NCBI GenBank assembly: GCA_027858215.1
Contig: JAQIDD010000395.1
Span: forward strand, 1 to 11,699
DNA length: 11,699 nucleotides
Direction: 5' to 3'
Source of the DNA: Candidatus Delongbacteria bacterium
Lineage (GTDB): Bacteria; Bacteroidota; Bacteroidia; Bacteroidales; ML635J-15
A model generated the notes under the pieces. That model made no database searches, was not told the DNA's origin, and worked only from the letters and a program-made list of their open reading frames with translations. Both the position numbers and the translations under genes were made by a program. Shown here one piece after another: positions 1 through 6,248 of this stretch. Numbering within the stretch: the stretch's first letter is position 1; each line of letters starts with the position of its first letter.

Positions 1-127
1 CTACCTGGTAATCTTTTCCGGTTTCTTTGACATTTACCGCCGGGGAATACCTTCTTTCTTCCATGTCTTCAAAGCCACGTAAAAATTCATCCCATACGCT
101 TGGGTAATCACTTCTTTTATTCAACAT
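1..127 (-). CDS. Small heat-shock protein (Hsp20/alpha-crystallin family), N-terminal part only
   Basis: The gene starts at 127 on the minus strand and runs off the left edge after 42 codons. The product begins MLNKRSDYPSVWDEFLRGFE and goes on to PAVNVKETGKDYQV. A short N-terminal arm with a W/F-rich 'DEF' segment followed by 'PAVNVKET..(D/A)Y.V' is the classic entry into the alpha-crystallin domain of bacterial Hsp20 chaperones, which bind unfolding proteins as oligomers in the cytosol without ATP. The ATG at 135 is out of frame and stops after four codons, so 127 is the start. The alpha-crystallin domain itself lies outside the window, so the call rests on the N-terminus alone. The gene diverges from the membrane protein gene at 344. 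Confidence 0.75.
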   Translation of the reverse strand, partial: MLNKRSDYPSVWDEFLRGFEDMEERRYSPAVNVKETGKDYQV

Positions 128-153
128 TTATTCATTTTCACACACATTATATC

Positions 154-186
154 AAATGACATGCCACGTGATAATTCCTGTCATTT
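154..186. promoter_or_regulatory. Inverted repeat upstream of the small heat-shock gene, possible operator
   Basis: AAATGACA (154-161) and TGTCATTT (179-186) form a perfect 8-bp inverted repeat with a 17-nt spacer containing the palindrome CACGTG (165-170). It lies 27 bp upstream of the small heat-shock start codon, where a repressor or activator would act. It is not a CIRCE element. A regulatory role is inference. Confidence 0.3.
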
Positions 187-272
187 TATACGCTATAATT
201 CAAATCAGCGTCACATTGACATTAAACACAAAAGAACAGTTGCCATTATGACAGCAGTTTTTTTTTATTGTA

Positions 273-303
273 TTTGTTAATTAAAATTTAATATCTATCT
301 TAG
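273..303 (+). promoter_or_regulatory. Candidate Bacteroidota-type promoter for the membrane protein gene at 344
   Basis: TTTG (273-276) is followed after exactly 19 nt by TATCTTAG (296-303), a 7-of-8-type match (one mismatch) to the Bacteroidota -7 box TAnnTTTG. The expected transcript start is near 309, giving a leader of about 35 nt. The surrounding DNA is very AT-rich. Seen by motif only. Confidence 0.5.
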
Positions 304-343
304 TGCCGTAAAAAATATATTTATTAACTAAAACCTTTTATTT

Positions 344-829
344 ATGGACTCAAATGTATTTAGTTTACTTGTTGGCGCAGGCGCTGCCATCTTAGTGATT
401 TATTTCATCATCGTTGTGTTGATGATTGTATCTTATTGGATAATGTTTGAAAAAGCCAAACAACCAGGTTGGGCTGCCATTATCCCCATTTACAATTTAA
501 TCATCCTGCTTCGCACAGCCAGTCTACACTGGGCTTGGGTATTTTTAATCTTTGCCGGTATTATTCCAATTGTAGGGTTTCTTGCTGTCTGGGTATTTTT
601 CGGCATAATTGTATCGATTCGTGTGGCTAAGAACTTTGGCCAAACAGGCGGATTTGCCGTAGGATTGATTTTACTACCCTTCATTTTCTATCCTATTCTT
701 GCATTCAATAAAAAGATCCAATGGACAGGGGTCCTGAATAAAAAAGATGTTGAAGTAGGTGGTGAATACAAAGAGAAAAAAGAAGAAAAACCCGCTGAAG
801 AAACCAAAGAAGAAGAAACCAAAGAATAA
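344..829 (+). CDS. Small integral membrane protein, DUF5684-like, with a charged Lys/Glu tail
   Basis: A 161-residue membrane protein of unknown function. Hydrophobic segments lie at about residues 11-33, 64-90 and 103-121. Between the first two is the stretch FEKAKQPGWAAIIPIYN (35-51), the pattern 'KAGxPGWAAIIPIYN' that marks the DUF5684 / small 'signal peptidase I-like' membrane proteins common in Bacteroidota and Firmicutes. From residue 134 the C-terminus is almost only Lys and Glu, so the tail is probably disordered and exposed. The ATG at 344 follows an A/T-rich leader without a clear Shine-Dalgarno site. The gene is monocistronic: own candidate promoter upstream and a strong terminator 21 nt after the stop. 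No catalytic residues can be recognised, and no function is assigned. Confidence 0.8.
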   Translation: MDSNVFSLLVGAGAAILVIYFIIVVLMIVSYWIMFEKAKQPGWAAIIPIYNLIILLRTASLHWAWVFLIFAGIIPIVGFLAVWVFFGIIVSIRVAKNFGQTGGFAVGLILLPFIFYPILAFNKKIQWTGVLNKKDVEVGGEYKEKKEEKPAEETKEEETKE

Positions 830-850
830 ATAAGTAACTAAACGTTTTTT

Positions 851-889
851 AAAGGGGAATGTTTTACAACGTTCCCCTTTGTTTTTTTT
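851..889 (+). terminator. Rho-independent terminator after the DUF5684-like gene
   Basis: AAAGGGGAATGT (851-862) pairs with ACGTTCCCCTTT (869-880), a 12-bp stem with one G-U pair and a 6-nt loop, followed by G and a run of eight T (881-889). It lies between convergent genes. On the minus strand the hairpin is followed by TTT and then A residues rather than a T-run, so it acts best on the plus strand. Confidence 0.9.
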
Positions 890-1409
890 ACAAATCAAAG
901 CTTTTTAAAACAGAGTATGTTGCCCCCTGAGGAGTTAATACCGATTGATAAAGTTGAATTTTATTGACCGGTATTGTTTCTAAATTCATTTCTGGGAAAA
1001 TCAATTTTTGTTCCGGGGCTTCCTTAAACCTGGCCAGGGTAACATGCGCTTTTGGAGGGGAATCCGGATCCTGATCCAGCAGCTTATGTGACAAAGCCAG
1101 AGTTAATCGCGCAAAGTCACTTGATCTTTTAAATTTCAGCCATATCATGCGAGGCCTTCGTGGCGGCATAAAAACAAACCTGTCAAATGCCAGCTCAAAC
1201 GGCCTGTGTTGTTTCAGAATAATTTCAATATCATCACACCATGTATCAATTTGTTTTTGTTCAACATTACCAATAAAAAGGGTGGTAACATGCAGGTTTT
1301 GCTCAGGCACCCACCGGATGCCCTGTACATCATGATTCATGCTTTTTACCTGTTCACAGGCATCACCATATTCCTTATTTAATGGGACGCCGAGAAATAC
1401 ACGTTTCAT
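888..1409 (-). CDS. thpR: RNA 2',3'-cyclic phosphodiesterase / 2'-5' RNA ligase family protein
   Basis: A 173-residue cytosolic protein of the 2H phosphoesterase superfamily. Both signature motifs are present: HVTTLFIG and HVTLARFK, with the catalytic histidines at residues 40 and 122 from the chosen start. ThpR-type enzymes hydrolyse RNA 2',3'-cyclic phosphates and can act as 2'-5' RNA ligases in vitro; their physiological role is poorly defined. The N-terminus MKRVFLGVPL matches the family's usual beta strand. The ATG at 1409 is preferred over an in-frame ATG at 1421: it overlaps the nitroreductase stop as ATGA and has GGGAG five nt upstream. It is the last gene of the four-gene operon. The family assignment is secure; the in vivo substrate is unknown. 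Confidence 0.88.
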   Translation of the reverse strand: MKRVFLGVPLNKEYGDACEQVKSMNHDVQGIRWVPEQNLHVTTLFIGNVEQKQIDTWCDDIEIILKQHRPFELAFDRFVFMPPRRPRMIWLKFKRSSDFARLTLALSHKLLDQDPDSPPKAHVTLARFKEAPEQKLIFPEMNLETIPVNKIQLYQSVLTPQGATYSVLKSFDL

Positions 1410-1948
1410 TTTGTCTCCCATGCGTTCCAGTGAATTTTATCCGGTTCCCATTTATCTTTAGGTTTATCAGCACCTTCCGGAATACCTACAGGAATAATGT
1501 TTAATGGAACAATATGCTCCGGGATATGACATGCCTCAACAACAGGGCTCATTCTGTCTTGATAAGGGTATAAAGCAGTCCACACGGCTCCCAAACCTAA
1601 AGCTTCAGCAGCTAACAAAATGTTTTCAGTGGCTGCACACGTATCCTGCAACCAATACGATTGACCTGAAGGGGATTTTACAGTTGTATCCCCCATTACC
1701 ACAATGGCAGCCGAAACATCATGCAACATTTTGGCATAAGGAAGCTGTTCAGCCAGGTTTTTTAGTGTGTTCTCATTTGTAATGATTAAAAATTGCCAGG
1801 GACGTAAATCTCGCGCACTGGGTGCTGCCATACCTGCCCTGACCACCTCTTTTAGTTTCTCTTTATTTACATCCCCGGATTGAAAATGACGTACTGATTT
1901 TCTGTTGTGTATTAAACTTAGCATTGTTTTGTTTTGCATATCATTCAT
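1406..1948 (-). CDS. Nitroreductase-family FMN-dependent oxidoreductase
   Basis: A 180-residue flavoprotein of the nitroreductase fold. The FMN-phosphate motif RKSVRHF lies at residues 16-22, AAPSARDLRPWQF at 41-53 (the 'APSaxnxQPW' loop with Arg instead of Gln), and DTCAATENILLAAEALGLG at 102-120, the central helix. The ending VGIPEG...W.PDKIHWNAW is typical of the Bacteroidota/clostridial subgroup, which reduces small aromatic or quinone-like compounds with NAD(P)H. The start at 1948 overlaps the upstream stop as TAATG, favouring re-initiation; internal Met codons at residues 4 and 9 are less likely. Its position directly behind a membrane FMN/iron-sulfur protein suggests a shared redox role, but that is inference. 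The true substrate cannot be read from the sequence. Confidence 0.88.
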   Translation of the reverse strand: MNDMQNKTMLSLIHNRKSVRHFQSGDVNKEKLKEVVRAGMAAPSARDLRPWQFLIITNENTLKNLAEQLPYAKMLHDVSAAIVVMGDTTVKSPSGQSYWLQDTCAATENILLAAEALGLGAVWTALYPYQDRMSPVVEACHIPEHIVPLNIIPVGIPEGADKPKDKWEPDKIHWNAWETK

Positions 1949-3129
1949 TATTTTTGGGGTTTATTGTTTTCATTCAATACCGGTTTTCTGAATAACTCAA
2001 AGAACATGCCAGTCGGACAGGCATACCTGCACCATGGCTTCGCGATAAAAACCGATAAAACAAGCATGACTGCTGCTAAGATGATTACCGCCAGGGAAGC
2101 TGCCTGTATCCTGAAAACCGAAAAAGGTTCAATATCACTCAAAGGCAAGGTAATTCCCGCAAGCAACAACACCAAAATAAGCACAAACACTACCAGCCGG
2201 AACCATCTGAAAAACGTTTTCCATGTTTTGGATATGGGTTTCTTGTTTTTGTTGAGTTTTCCGACCAGTTCCTGCGCCGCCCCAAACGGGCATACATACG
2301 TACAATAAAAAGATTTCCCGGTAATCAAAGGCAGACCTACAGAAATCACAAAAATAGCCAGCAACACAAATTGCATTTCTAAAACCACACCATTCATCAA
2401 CCAACCATATAATAATGACATGGATATAAAACGGCCACCCCAAATTCCGAGAATAAGCACAGAAGCCAGCAACAATATCCACCGTGTTTTTGCAAGCTTT
2501 TTCTTAAAAAAGAAATGCATCACTGCAAAACCCAGAAACAGTAAAATGGCAATATTTTTGAGCATTTTGTTGGTCTGCATTTGTTGCTCTTGCTCCTGGT
2601 AATCTGCAAAACATGACATCATCCGCTGCAAATCAATGCTTACAGCCTGACAACTCAAGGTAGCACCGGTAATTATTTTTGTTTCTTTTTCCAACACTTC
2701 TTTTGGAATCATACCATTCCACTGGTCAAAAAAACCATCCCGTTTGAGCCATTGAATATACGAGGGAGTTTCATCACCGTATGACAACAATTCAATGTTT
2801 TTGATACGCATGTCTTCATCCAGCAACACAGCAAAATCCAACGGACTTACGTATCCCCTGGTTTGATTTTCAAGCTCTGAACTGTATAATACATAACCCG
2901 CCTGTTTTCCATCTTTAAAAATATTGCAACCCAGATCAGAAGTATCAGAGCGGATCTGTATTTTCTCTCCATATACATGCTCAATAAACCCGGTATCGTC
3001 AGTTTTAAGATGTTTATTGTCTTCAGAAGGCCCGGCATGGAAAGTGCGAATTAGCACAAGTAACCCTATTAAAACAATCAACTGTAAAACACGTATCAGA
3101 TTTTTTTTCATAACGTTTCTACTTTTCAT
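1948..3129 (-). CDS. Membrane FMN-binding / 4Fe-4S electron-transfer protein (NosR/PceC-like)
   Basis: A 393-residue membrane protein. An N-terminal membrane anchor (about 11-28) is followed by an extracytoplasmic FMN-binding domain (about 47-170). It ends with the flavinylation-type motif KIITGAT, where Thr157 would carry a phosphoester-linked FMN as in NqrC, RnfG and NosR. Five hydrophobic segments follow (about 190-207, 217-237, 245-267, 310-330, 345-363), with two polyferredoxin motifs, C276xxxC280P and C367xxxC371P, as in NosR, NapH and PceC. The C-terminal ferredoxin domain of NosR is missing. Such proteins move electrons between membrane quinol or cytosolic donors and extracytoplasmic flavin. 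The start at 3129 overlaps the upstream stop as ATGA; an alternative start is Met7 at 3111. No flavin transferase (apbE) gene is in the window. The partner is unknown; the adjacent nitroreductase is a candidate. Confidence 0.85.
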   Translation of the reverse strand: MKSRNVMKKNLIRVLQLIVLIGLLVLIRTFHAGPSEDNKHLKTDDTGFIEHVYGEKIQIRSDTSDLGCNIFKDGKQAGYVLYSSELENQTRGYVSPLDFAVLLDEDMRIKNIELLSYGDETPSYIQWLKRDGFFDQWNGMIPKEVLEKETKIITGATLSCQAVSIDLQRMMSCFADYQEQEQQMQTNKMLKNIAILLFLGFAVMHFFFKKKLAKTRWILLLASVLILGIWGGRFISMSLLYGWLMNGVVLEMQFVLLAIFVISVGLPLITGKSFYCTYVCPFGAAQELVGKLNKNKKPISKTWKTFFRWFRLVVFVLILVLLLAGITLPLSDIEPFSVFRIQAASLAVIILAAVMLVLSVFIAKPWCRYACPTGMFFELFRKPVLNENNKPQK

Positions 3130-3845
3130 TCGTCAAATCCCTGCACAACAAAAACAGCAGGCCGTTTATGTAAATTTAACTGCGGAGCTTTTTTCCAGGT
3201 TTTCACCCGGAGCGTCCGGATAAACGCATCCGTTGAATCAATATCGCAGGCTACCGTTAACCATGAGTTGCCATGTAAATTTAAAACCAAAGATTCAAAT
3301 AGTTGTTCATTGCGGTATGGGGTTTCCATAATGATTTGTGATGCCTTGTCCCTGATGCTTTGTTTTTCAAGCTTTTTAACCGCCTGGTTCCTGTCGTGTG
3401 ATTTGACAGGTAAATACCCGTGAAACATAAAACGCTGGCCATTCAGCCCGGAAGCGATCAGCCCCAGCAACATGGAAGACGGACCTGCATGCGGAACAAC
3501 ACGGATGCCCTTCTGATGAGCTTGCAAAATCAGTTGATTGCCAGGGTCTGCAATACCGGGAAGCCCGGCTTCGGACATCAGCCCCACATCATGTCCGCCT
3601 GTTAGCCATGTCAATGCTTTCAAACTTTCATTATGATCCGTATGCTTATCCATTTCAATGAATTGTAACGAATCAATATCAATGGACTTATCCAGGCTTT
3701 TTAAATAACGACGGGTTGTCCTGGTGTTTTCAACTACCCAGAATTTGATCACTTTGATCAACCTGAACAAAGCATCAGGGACATCATTTTTGCCTGTGTC
3801 AGGACTTATACTGCTAGGAATTAAATGTAATGTTCCGTTTTTCAT
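3126..3845 (-). CDS. RsmI-like SAM-dependent methyltransferase (tetrapyrrole methylase fold)
   Basis: A 239-residue cytosolic protein of the TP-methylase family that includes RsmI (16S rRNA C1402 2'-O-methyltransferase). Matching segments are VGLMSEAGLPGIADPG (87-102), the SAM-site loop, and VVPHAGPSSMLLGLIASGLN (116-135), the RsmI 'GPSA' region, followed by FHGYLP (141-146), which is usual in RsmI. It lacks the 'GTLYVVATPIGN' N-terminal form of standard RsmI and is shorter than the usual 270-290 residues. It may therefore be a second, Bacteroidota-specific paralogue with another target. The frame is also open from a TTG at 3854, but the ATG at 3845 begins with the family-like MKNGTLHLIP. It is the first gene of the operon and overlaps the next by ATGA. 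A perfect -7 box sits just upstream. Confidence 0.8.
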   Translation of the reverse strand: MKNGTLHLIPSSISPDTGKNDVPDALFRLIKVIKFWVVENTRTTRRYLKSLDKSIDIDSLQFIEMDKHTDHNESLKALTWLTGGHDVGLMSEAGLPGIADPGNQLILQAHQKGIRVVPHAGPSSMLLGLIASGLNGQRFMFHGYLPVKSHDRNQAVKKLEKQSIRDKASQIIMETPYRNEQLFESLVLNLHGNSWLTVACDIDSTDAFIRTLRVKTWKKAPQLNLHKRPAVFVVQGFDE

Positions 3846-3851
3846 ACATGA

Positions 3852-3885
3852 CAAAATTAGGAATTTATTTTGATCTGAAACCCAA
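3852..3885 (-). promoter_or_regulatory. Candidate promoter of the four-gene operon, possibly giving a leaderless transcript
   Basis: On the minus strand TAATTTTG (3859 down to 3852) matches the Bacteroidota -7 box TAnnTTTG perfectly. The only -33-like element is TTGG (3885-3882) at 22 nt, which is weak. The box ends six nt before the ATG at 3845, so transcription would begin almost at the start codon. No ribosome binding site is visible. Confidence 0.4.
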
Positions 3886-3963
3886 TCTCGTTTTATCTGT
3901 TATGTTATGAACATATGTTTAATAATACTTTCATATCTCTTCAAGTGTTATTATATTCGTGGT

Positions 3964-4259
3964 ATGAATTTCAGAGGGGAAATAGGATATGTATTAACAA
4001 TATCCATTTGCTTATTGCATGGGAATTTGTTTTCCCAGACCGATTACACAACTGGAAATGGCTCCTGGCATGACACCAGCAGAGGCTGATTTGCTCAACA
4101 CATGGCGCGGTGCTCCCGTTGGTGAAATGATGAAAGAGGGTGGTTCCTCCGGTTTTGAAGGCTTGCTTTCCGGCCGGTGTTCATCCACAGGGAGTTTTAG
4201 CCTGCTCGATAATTATGAGTATCCATATAGCGCTGACGAATACGGATCCAATTATGGCT
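3964..4259 (+). pseudogene. Remnant of an exported FISUMP-domain protein gene, frameshifted and truncated
   Basis: An ATG at 3964 opens a 41-codon frame, MNFRGEIGYVLTISICLLHG then NLFSQTDY, which reads as a signal peptide ending in the common 'FSQ' site and stops at 4087-4089. A second frame continues across the stop: from about 4075 it reads PAEADLLNTWRGAPVGEMMK, then EGGSSGFEGLLSGRCSSTGS and FSLLDNYEYPYSADEYGSNY. This closely follows the middle of a Fibrobacter succinogenes major paralogous domain (the 'GG.MKE...SGF..LP.G.R...GSF..L.....WWS..EY' pattern). The remnant ends at 'SNYG', exactly where the dispersed repeat begins, and the usual final 'YSVRCI.D' is absent. At least one frameshift and a 3' deletion are therefore implied. 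A TATATTCG box (3952-3959) with TTTC 19 nt upstream may be the old promoter, but it lies very close to the ATG. Confidence 0.55.
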
Positions 4260-4322
4260 GCACTCGGCATAGCCAAGCAGGTTCGACTCAGCTCACTGCG
4301 TCGCAAGCTTGGCTCTGCCCTC
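4251..4322 (+). repeat. Dispersed hairpin repeat, copy A (long-loop version)
   Basis: Begins ATTATGGCTGCACTC and ends GCTTGGCTCTGCCCTC, like copies B and C, but carries 25 extra nt in the middle. Arm GGCATAGCCAAGC (4266-4278) pairs with GCTTGGCTCTGCC (4307-4319): 12 of 13 positions pair, with one T/C mismatch and a 28-nt loop. The loop contains TTCGACTCAGCTCA (4282-4295), which differs at two positions from the loop of the palindrome at 11385-11410. It abuts the broken FISUMP gene. Confidence 0.75.
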
Positions 4323-4323
4323 A

Positions 4324-4383
4324 TTTTAATAATTATGGCTGCACTCAGCATAGCCCAAGCAAGCTTGGCTCTGCCCTCGTTTG
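4324..4383 (+). repeat. Dispersed hairpin repeat, copy B (short-loop version)
   Basis: 60 nt, from TTTTAATAATTATGGC to CTCGTTTG, identical to copy C at 11614-11673 in 57 of 60 positions. The stem is GCA-T-AGC-C-CAAGC (4348-4360) against GCTTG-GCT-C-TGC (4363-4374) around AA, with one mismatch and one bulged base. It lies directly behind copy A in the same orientation. A signal-peptide-like open frame (MAALSIAQASLALPSFAQ) crosses it from 4335, but there is no evidence that it is a gene. Confidence 0.8.
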
Positions 4384-4401
4384 CGCAAAATTTGCACAAA
4401 A

Positions 4402-4432
4402 TTTATGCCTTGCATATTATTCATTATATTTG
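4402..4432 (+). promoter_or_regulatory. Candidate Bacteroidota-type promoter for the FISUMP surface protein
   Basis: TATATTTG (4425-4432) is a perfect -7 box TAnnTTTG, with TTTA (4402-4405, one mismatch to TTTG) exactly 19 nt upstream. The transcript would have a leader of about 110 nt before the ATG at 4548. It starts just downstream of repeat copy B, so the repeat itself would not be transcribed from it. Confidence 0.5.
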
Positions 4433-4547
4433 TTTCTTGAAAGAAAAGAATTAATAGAAGGCCCCTTAAGAATGATAACTGTAATATATAGAAATAAGCA
4501 TGATAAGATGAAAATGAATGCATAGTTTTTACCCAAAAATTGCATGT

Positions 4548-6200
4548 ATGAAAAAACGAAAAATTAACACAAAATTTATGCTTGTAAGCCTTACTGTTGT
4601 GATGCTTACGGGTTTTAATACAATCAGCCTCATTGCTCAGGAAATTTCCTTTAGCTTTACGGCCAATTACACATGTGAGTACGCCGCATTGGACAGTGTG
4701 TTTATTGAAAACCTGACACAGGGAGGGGACACTACCTTGTATTTCCCTGATACGGTACTGACTATAGTTTTAACAGGTATTGCCCCTGTTTCCGGCGGAC
4801 AAAACGGGTTTGCGGTATCTCAGAATTATCCCAATCCCTTTGAAAACAAAACAGATATTGAGGTTTTCGTGCCTGAACGCGATGATTATACCTTAAATGT
4901 CTATGACCTTTCGGGAAGAAAAATTGCAGATTACGAAGGCACACATGAAAGGGGAATGCAACATTTTACCTTTTTTGCAGGAAATACAAAAAGTTCTGTT
5001 TTAACGGTAAACTCAGGAAAATATTTGCAGCATATTCAGATGATACAATTCGGTGAAGCCGGGAGTGGTTCTCCGCATATAGAATACCATGGCTCCACAA
5101 CAACGGAAGCCCCGAAAATGAGACAAAAATCACTACGGTCGTATTTTCCTTATGAGCTGGAAGATGAATTAAAATTTACAGCTTACGTTCCCGGGGATTA
5201 CGCTTCAATTACAGACAGCCCATCTTCAAGTGAAGATTACTTTTTTGATATCAACAATGCAGCCCCTTCAATTACATCACAACCACCTGACCAGCAAGTA
5301 GTAGCAGGTGATAATGTCAGTTTTGGAGTAACCGCTACAGGAGCCGGGATAATATACCAATGGCAGGAAAGCACGGATAACGGAAGCAATTGGAGCAATG
5401 TAGGTGATGGAGGCAGTAATCCTGCTTATGCCGGAACATCCACTGCTATCCTTGAGCTTACCAATGTACCCACTGGTTATGATACGTACGATTACCGTTG
5501 TGTAGTAAGTGGTTCGTGTACACCTGAAGACACATCCATATCTGCTAATTTATCTGTTTCTACTACGGTAACAATATGCGGAGCAGAAACCGTAGTTGTA
5601 GGTGTCACCAATCTTGCCACCGGCGACACATGGATGGATAGAAATCTCGGTGCTTCTCAGCAGGCAACATCTACAGATGACTACGAGGCCTATGGTGCCC
5701 TGTTTCAGTGGGGCAGGTTAAGCGACGGGCATGAATGTATAAACTGGACATCATCAACAGCTTCAGATGGAGAAGAGCAGAACCATGAAACACCAACGCT
5801 TAGTTCCACCGATGACCCGGAACACAGTGATTTCATTGTGGTAACAGATGAGCCTTTTGACTGGCATTCACCCCAAAACGACGACTTGTGGCAAGGTGTA
5901 AGTGGCATCAATAATCCCTGCCCGAGTGGCTACAGGCTGCCAACAGAAACAGAATTAAACAATGAGCTGCAATCATGGTCATCCAGCGATGAAGATGGGG
6001 CGTATGGTTCCCCGATTAAATTGCCTGTTGCCGGTTACCGGGGTTCAAACACTGGTTCGCTTATCACATCTTACGGTTGTTACTGGAGTAGTACGATTGA
6101 TGGCACTCAAGTGCAGCGCCTGAGTTTTGGCAGCAGTAATGCCAGCATAAGTAGTCGTAATCGTGCGCAGGGCTACTCGGTTCGTTGCATTAAGGATTAG
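4548..6200 (+). CDS. Exported multidomain protein: internal T9SS sorting-like module, Ig-like domain, C-terminal FISUMP domain
   Basis: A 550-residue secreted protein. Layout: signal peptide (1-31, basic start, hydrophobic core, ending SLIAQ); a beta-rich segment (32-75); a segment SQNYPNPFENKTDIEVFVPE through NVYDLSGRKIADYEGTHERG (91-136), ending near SGKYLQHIQMIQFG (156-169), which resembles a type IX sorting domain ('YPNPF ... VYD..GR.V') but sits inside the protein; a linker; an Ig-like domain (about 240-337, with PSITSQPPDQQVVAGDNVSF and YQWQESTD); and a FISUMP domain (about 343-550, with DRNLGASQ, CPSGYRLPTETEL, CYWSST and the terminal YSVRCIKD). The ATG at 4548 gives a proper signal peptide; the frame also opens at 4518. 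It is probably a surface or adhesive protein, with function unknown. The neighbouring remnant at 3964 is of the same domain family. Confidence 0.82.
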   Translation: MKKRKINTKFMLVSLTVVMLTGFNTISLIAQEISFSFTANYTCEYAALDSVFIENLTQGGDTTLYFPDTVLTIVLTGIAPVSGGQNGFAVSQNYPNPFENKTDIEVFVPERDDYTLNVYDLSGRKIADYEGTHERGMQHFTFFAGNTKSSVLTVNSGKYLQHIQMIQFGEAGSGSPHIEYHGSTTTEAPKMRQKSLRSYFPYELEDELKFTAYVPGDYASITDSPSSSEDYFFDINNAAPSITSQPPDQQVVAGDNVSFGVTATGAGIIYQWQESTDNGSNWSNVGDGGSNPAYAGTSTAILELTNVPTGYDTYDYRCVVSGSCTPEDTSISANLSVSTTVTICGAETVVVGVTNLATGDTWMDRNLGASQQATSTDDYEAYGALFQWGRLSDGHECINWTSSTASDGEEQNHETPTLSSTDDPEHSDFIVVTDEPFDWHSPQNDDLWQGVSGINNPCPSGYRLPTETELNNELQSWSSSDEDGAYGSPIKLPVAGYRGSNTGSLITSYGCYWSSTIDGTQVQRLSFGSSNASISSRNRAQGYSVRCIKD

Positions 6201-6248
6201 GTGTGTTTATCACAATAGCTAAGTTACAAAATTTCACGTCTGTATTGA

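Noticed and set aside
1410..1421. Earlier ATG for the ThpR-like gene at 1421
   Set aside because: The ATG at 1409 has the ATGA overlap with the upstream stop, GGGAG at good spacing, and the family-like start MKRVFLGV.
1934..2308. Plus-strand 124-codon frame opposite the FMN/iron-sulfur gene
   Set aside because: Antisense shadow of a well-supported coding sequence, with no family resemblance.
4251..4383. CRISPR array suggested by two adjacent repeats
   Set aside because: Only two unequal copies, no regular spacers, and the third copy is 7 kb away; no cas genes.
4181..4399. Minus-strand 72-codon frame over repeat copies A and B
   Set aside because: Entirely antisense to the repeats and the remnant, and repetitive in protein form because the DNA is repeated.
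4380..4405. TTTGCGCAAA palindrome followed by ATTTGCACAAAATTT as a phage or plasmid attachment site
   Set aside because: No integrase or matching second site in the window; AT-rich DNA yields such short matches by chance.
4019..4525. 168-codon plus-strand frame through the remnant and both repeats
   Set aside because: Only the part before 4260 resembles a protein family (FISUMP). The rest is repeat sequence read through, so I treat it as a pseudogene plus repeats.
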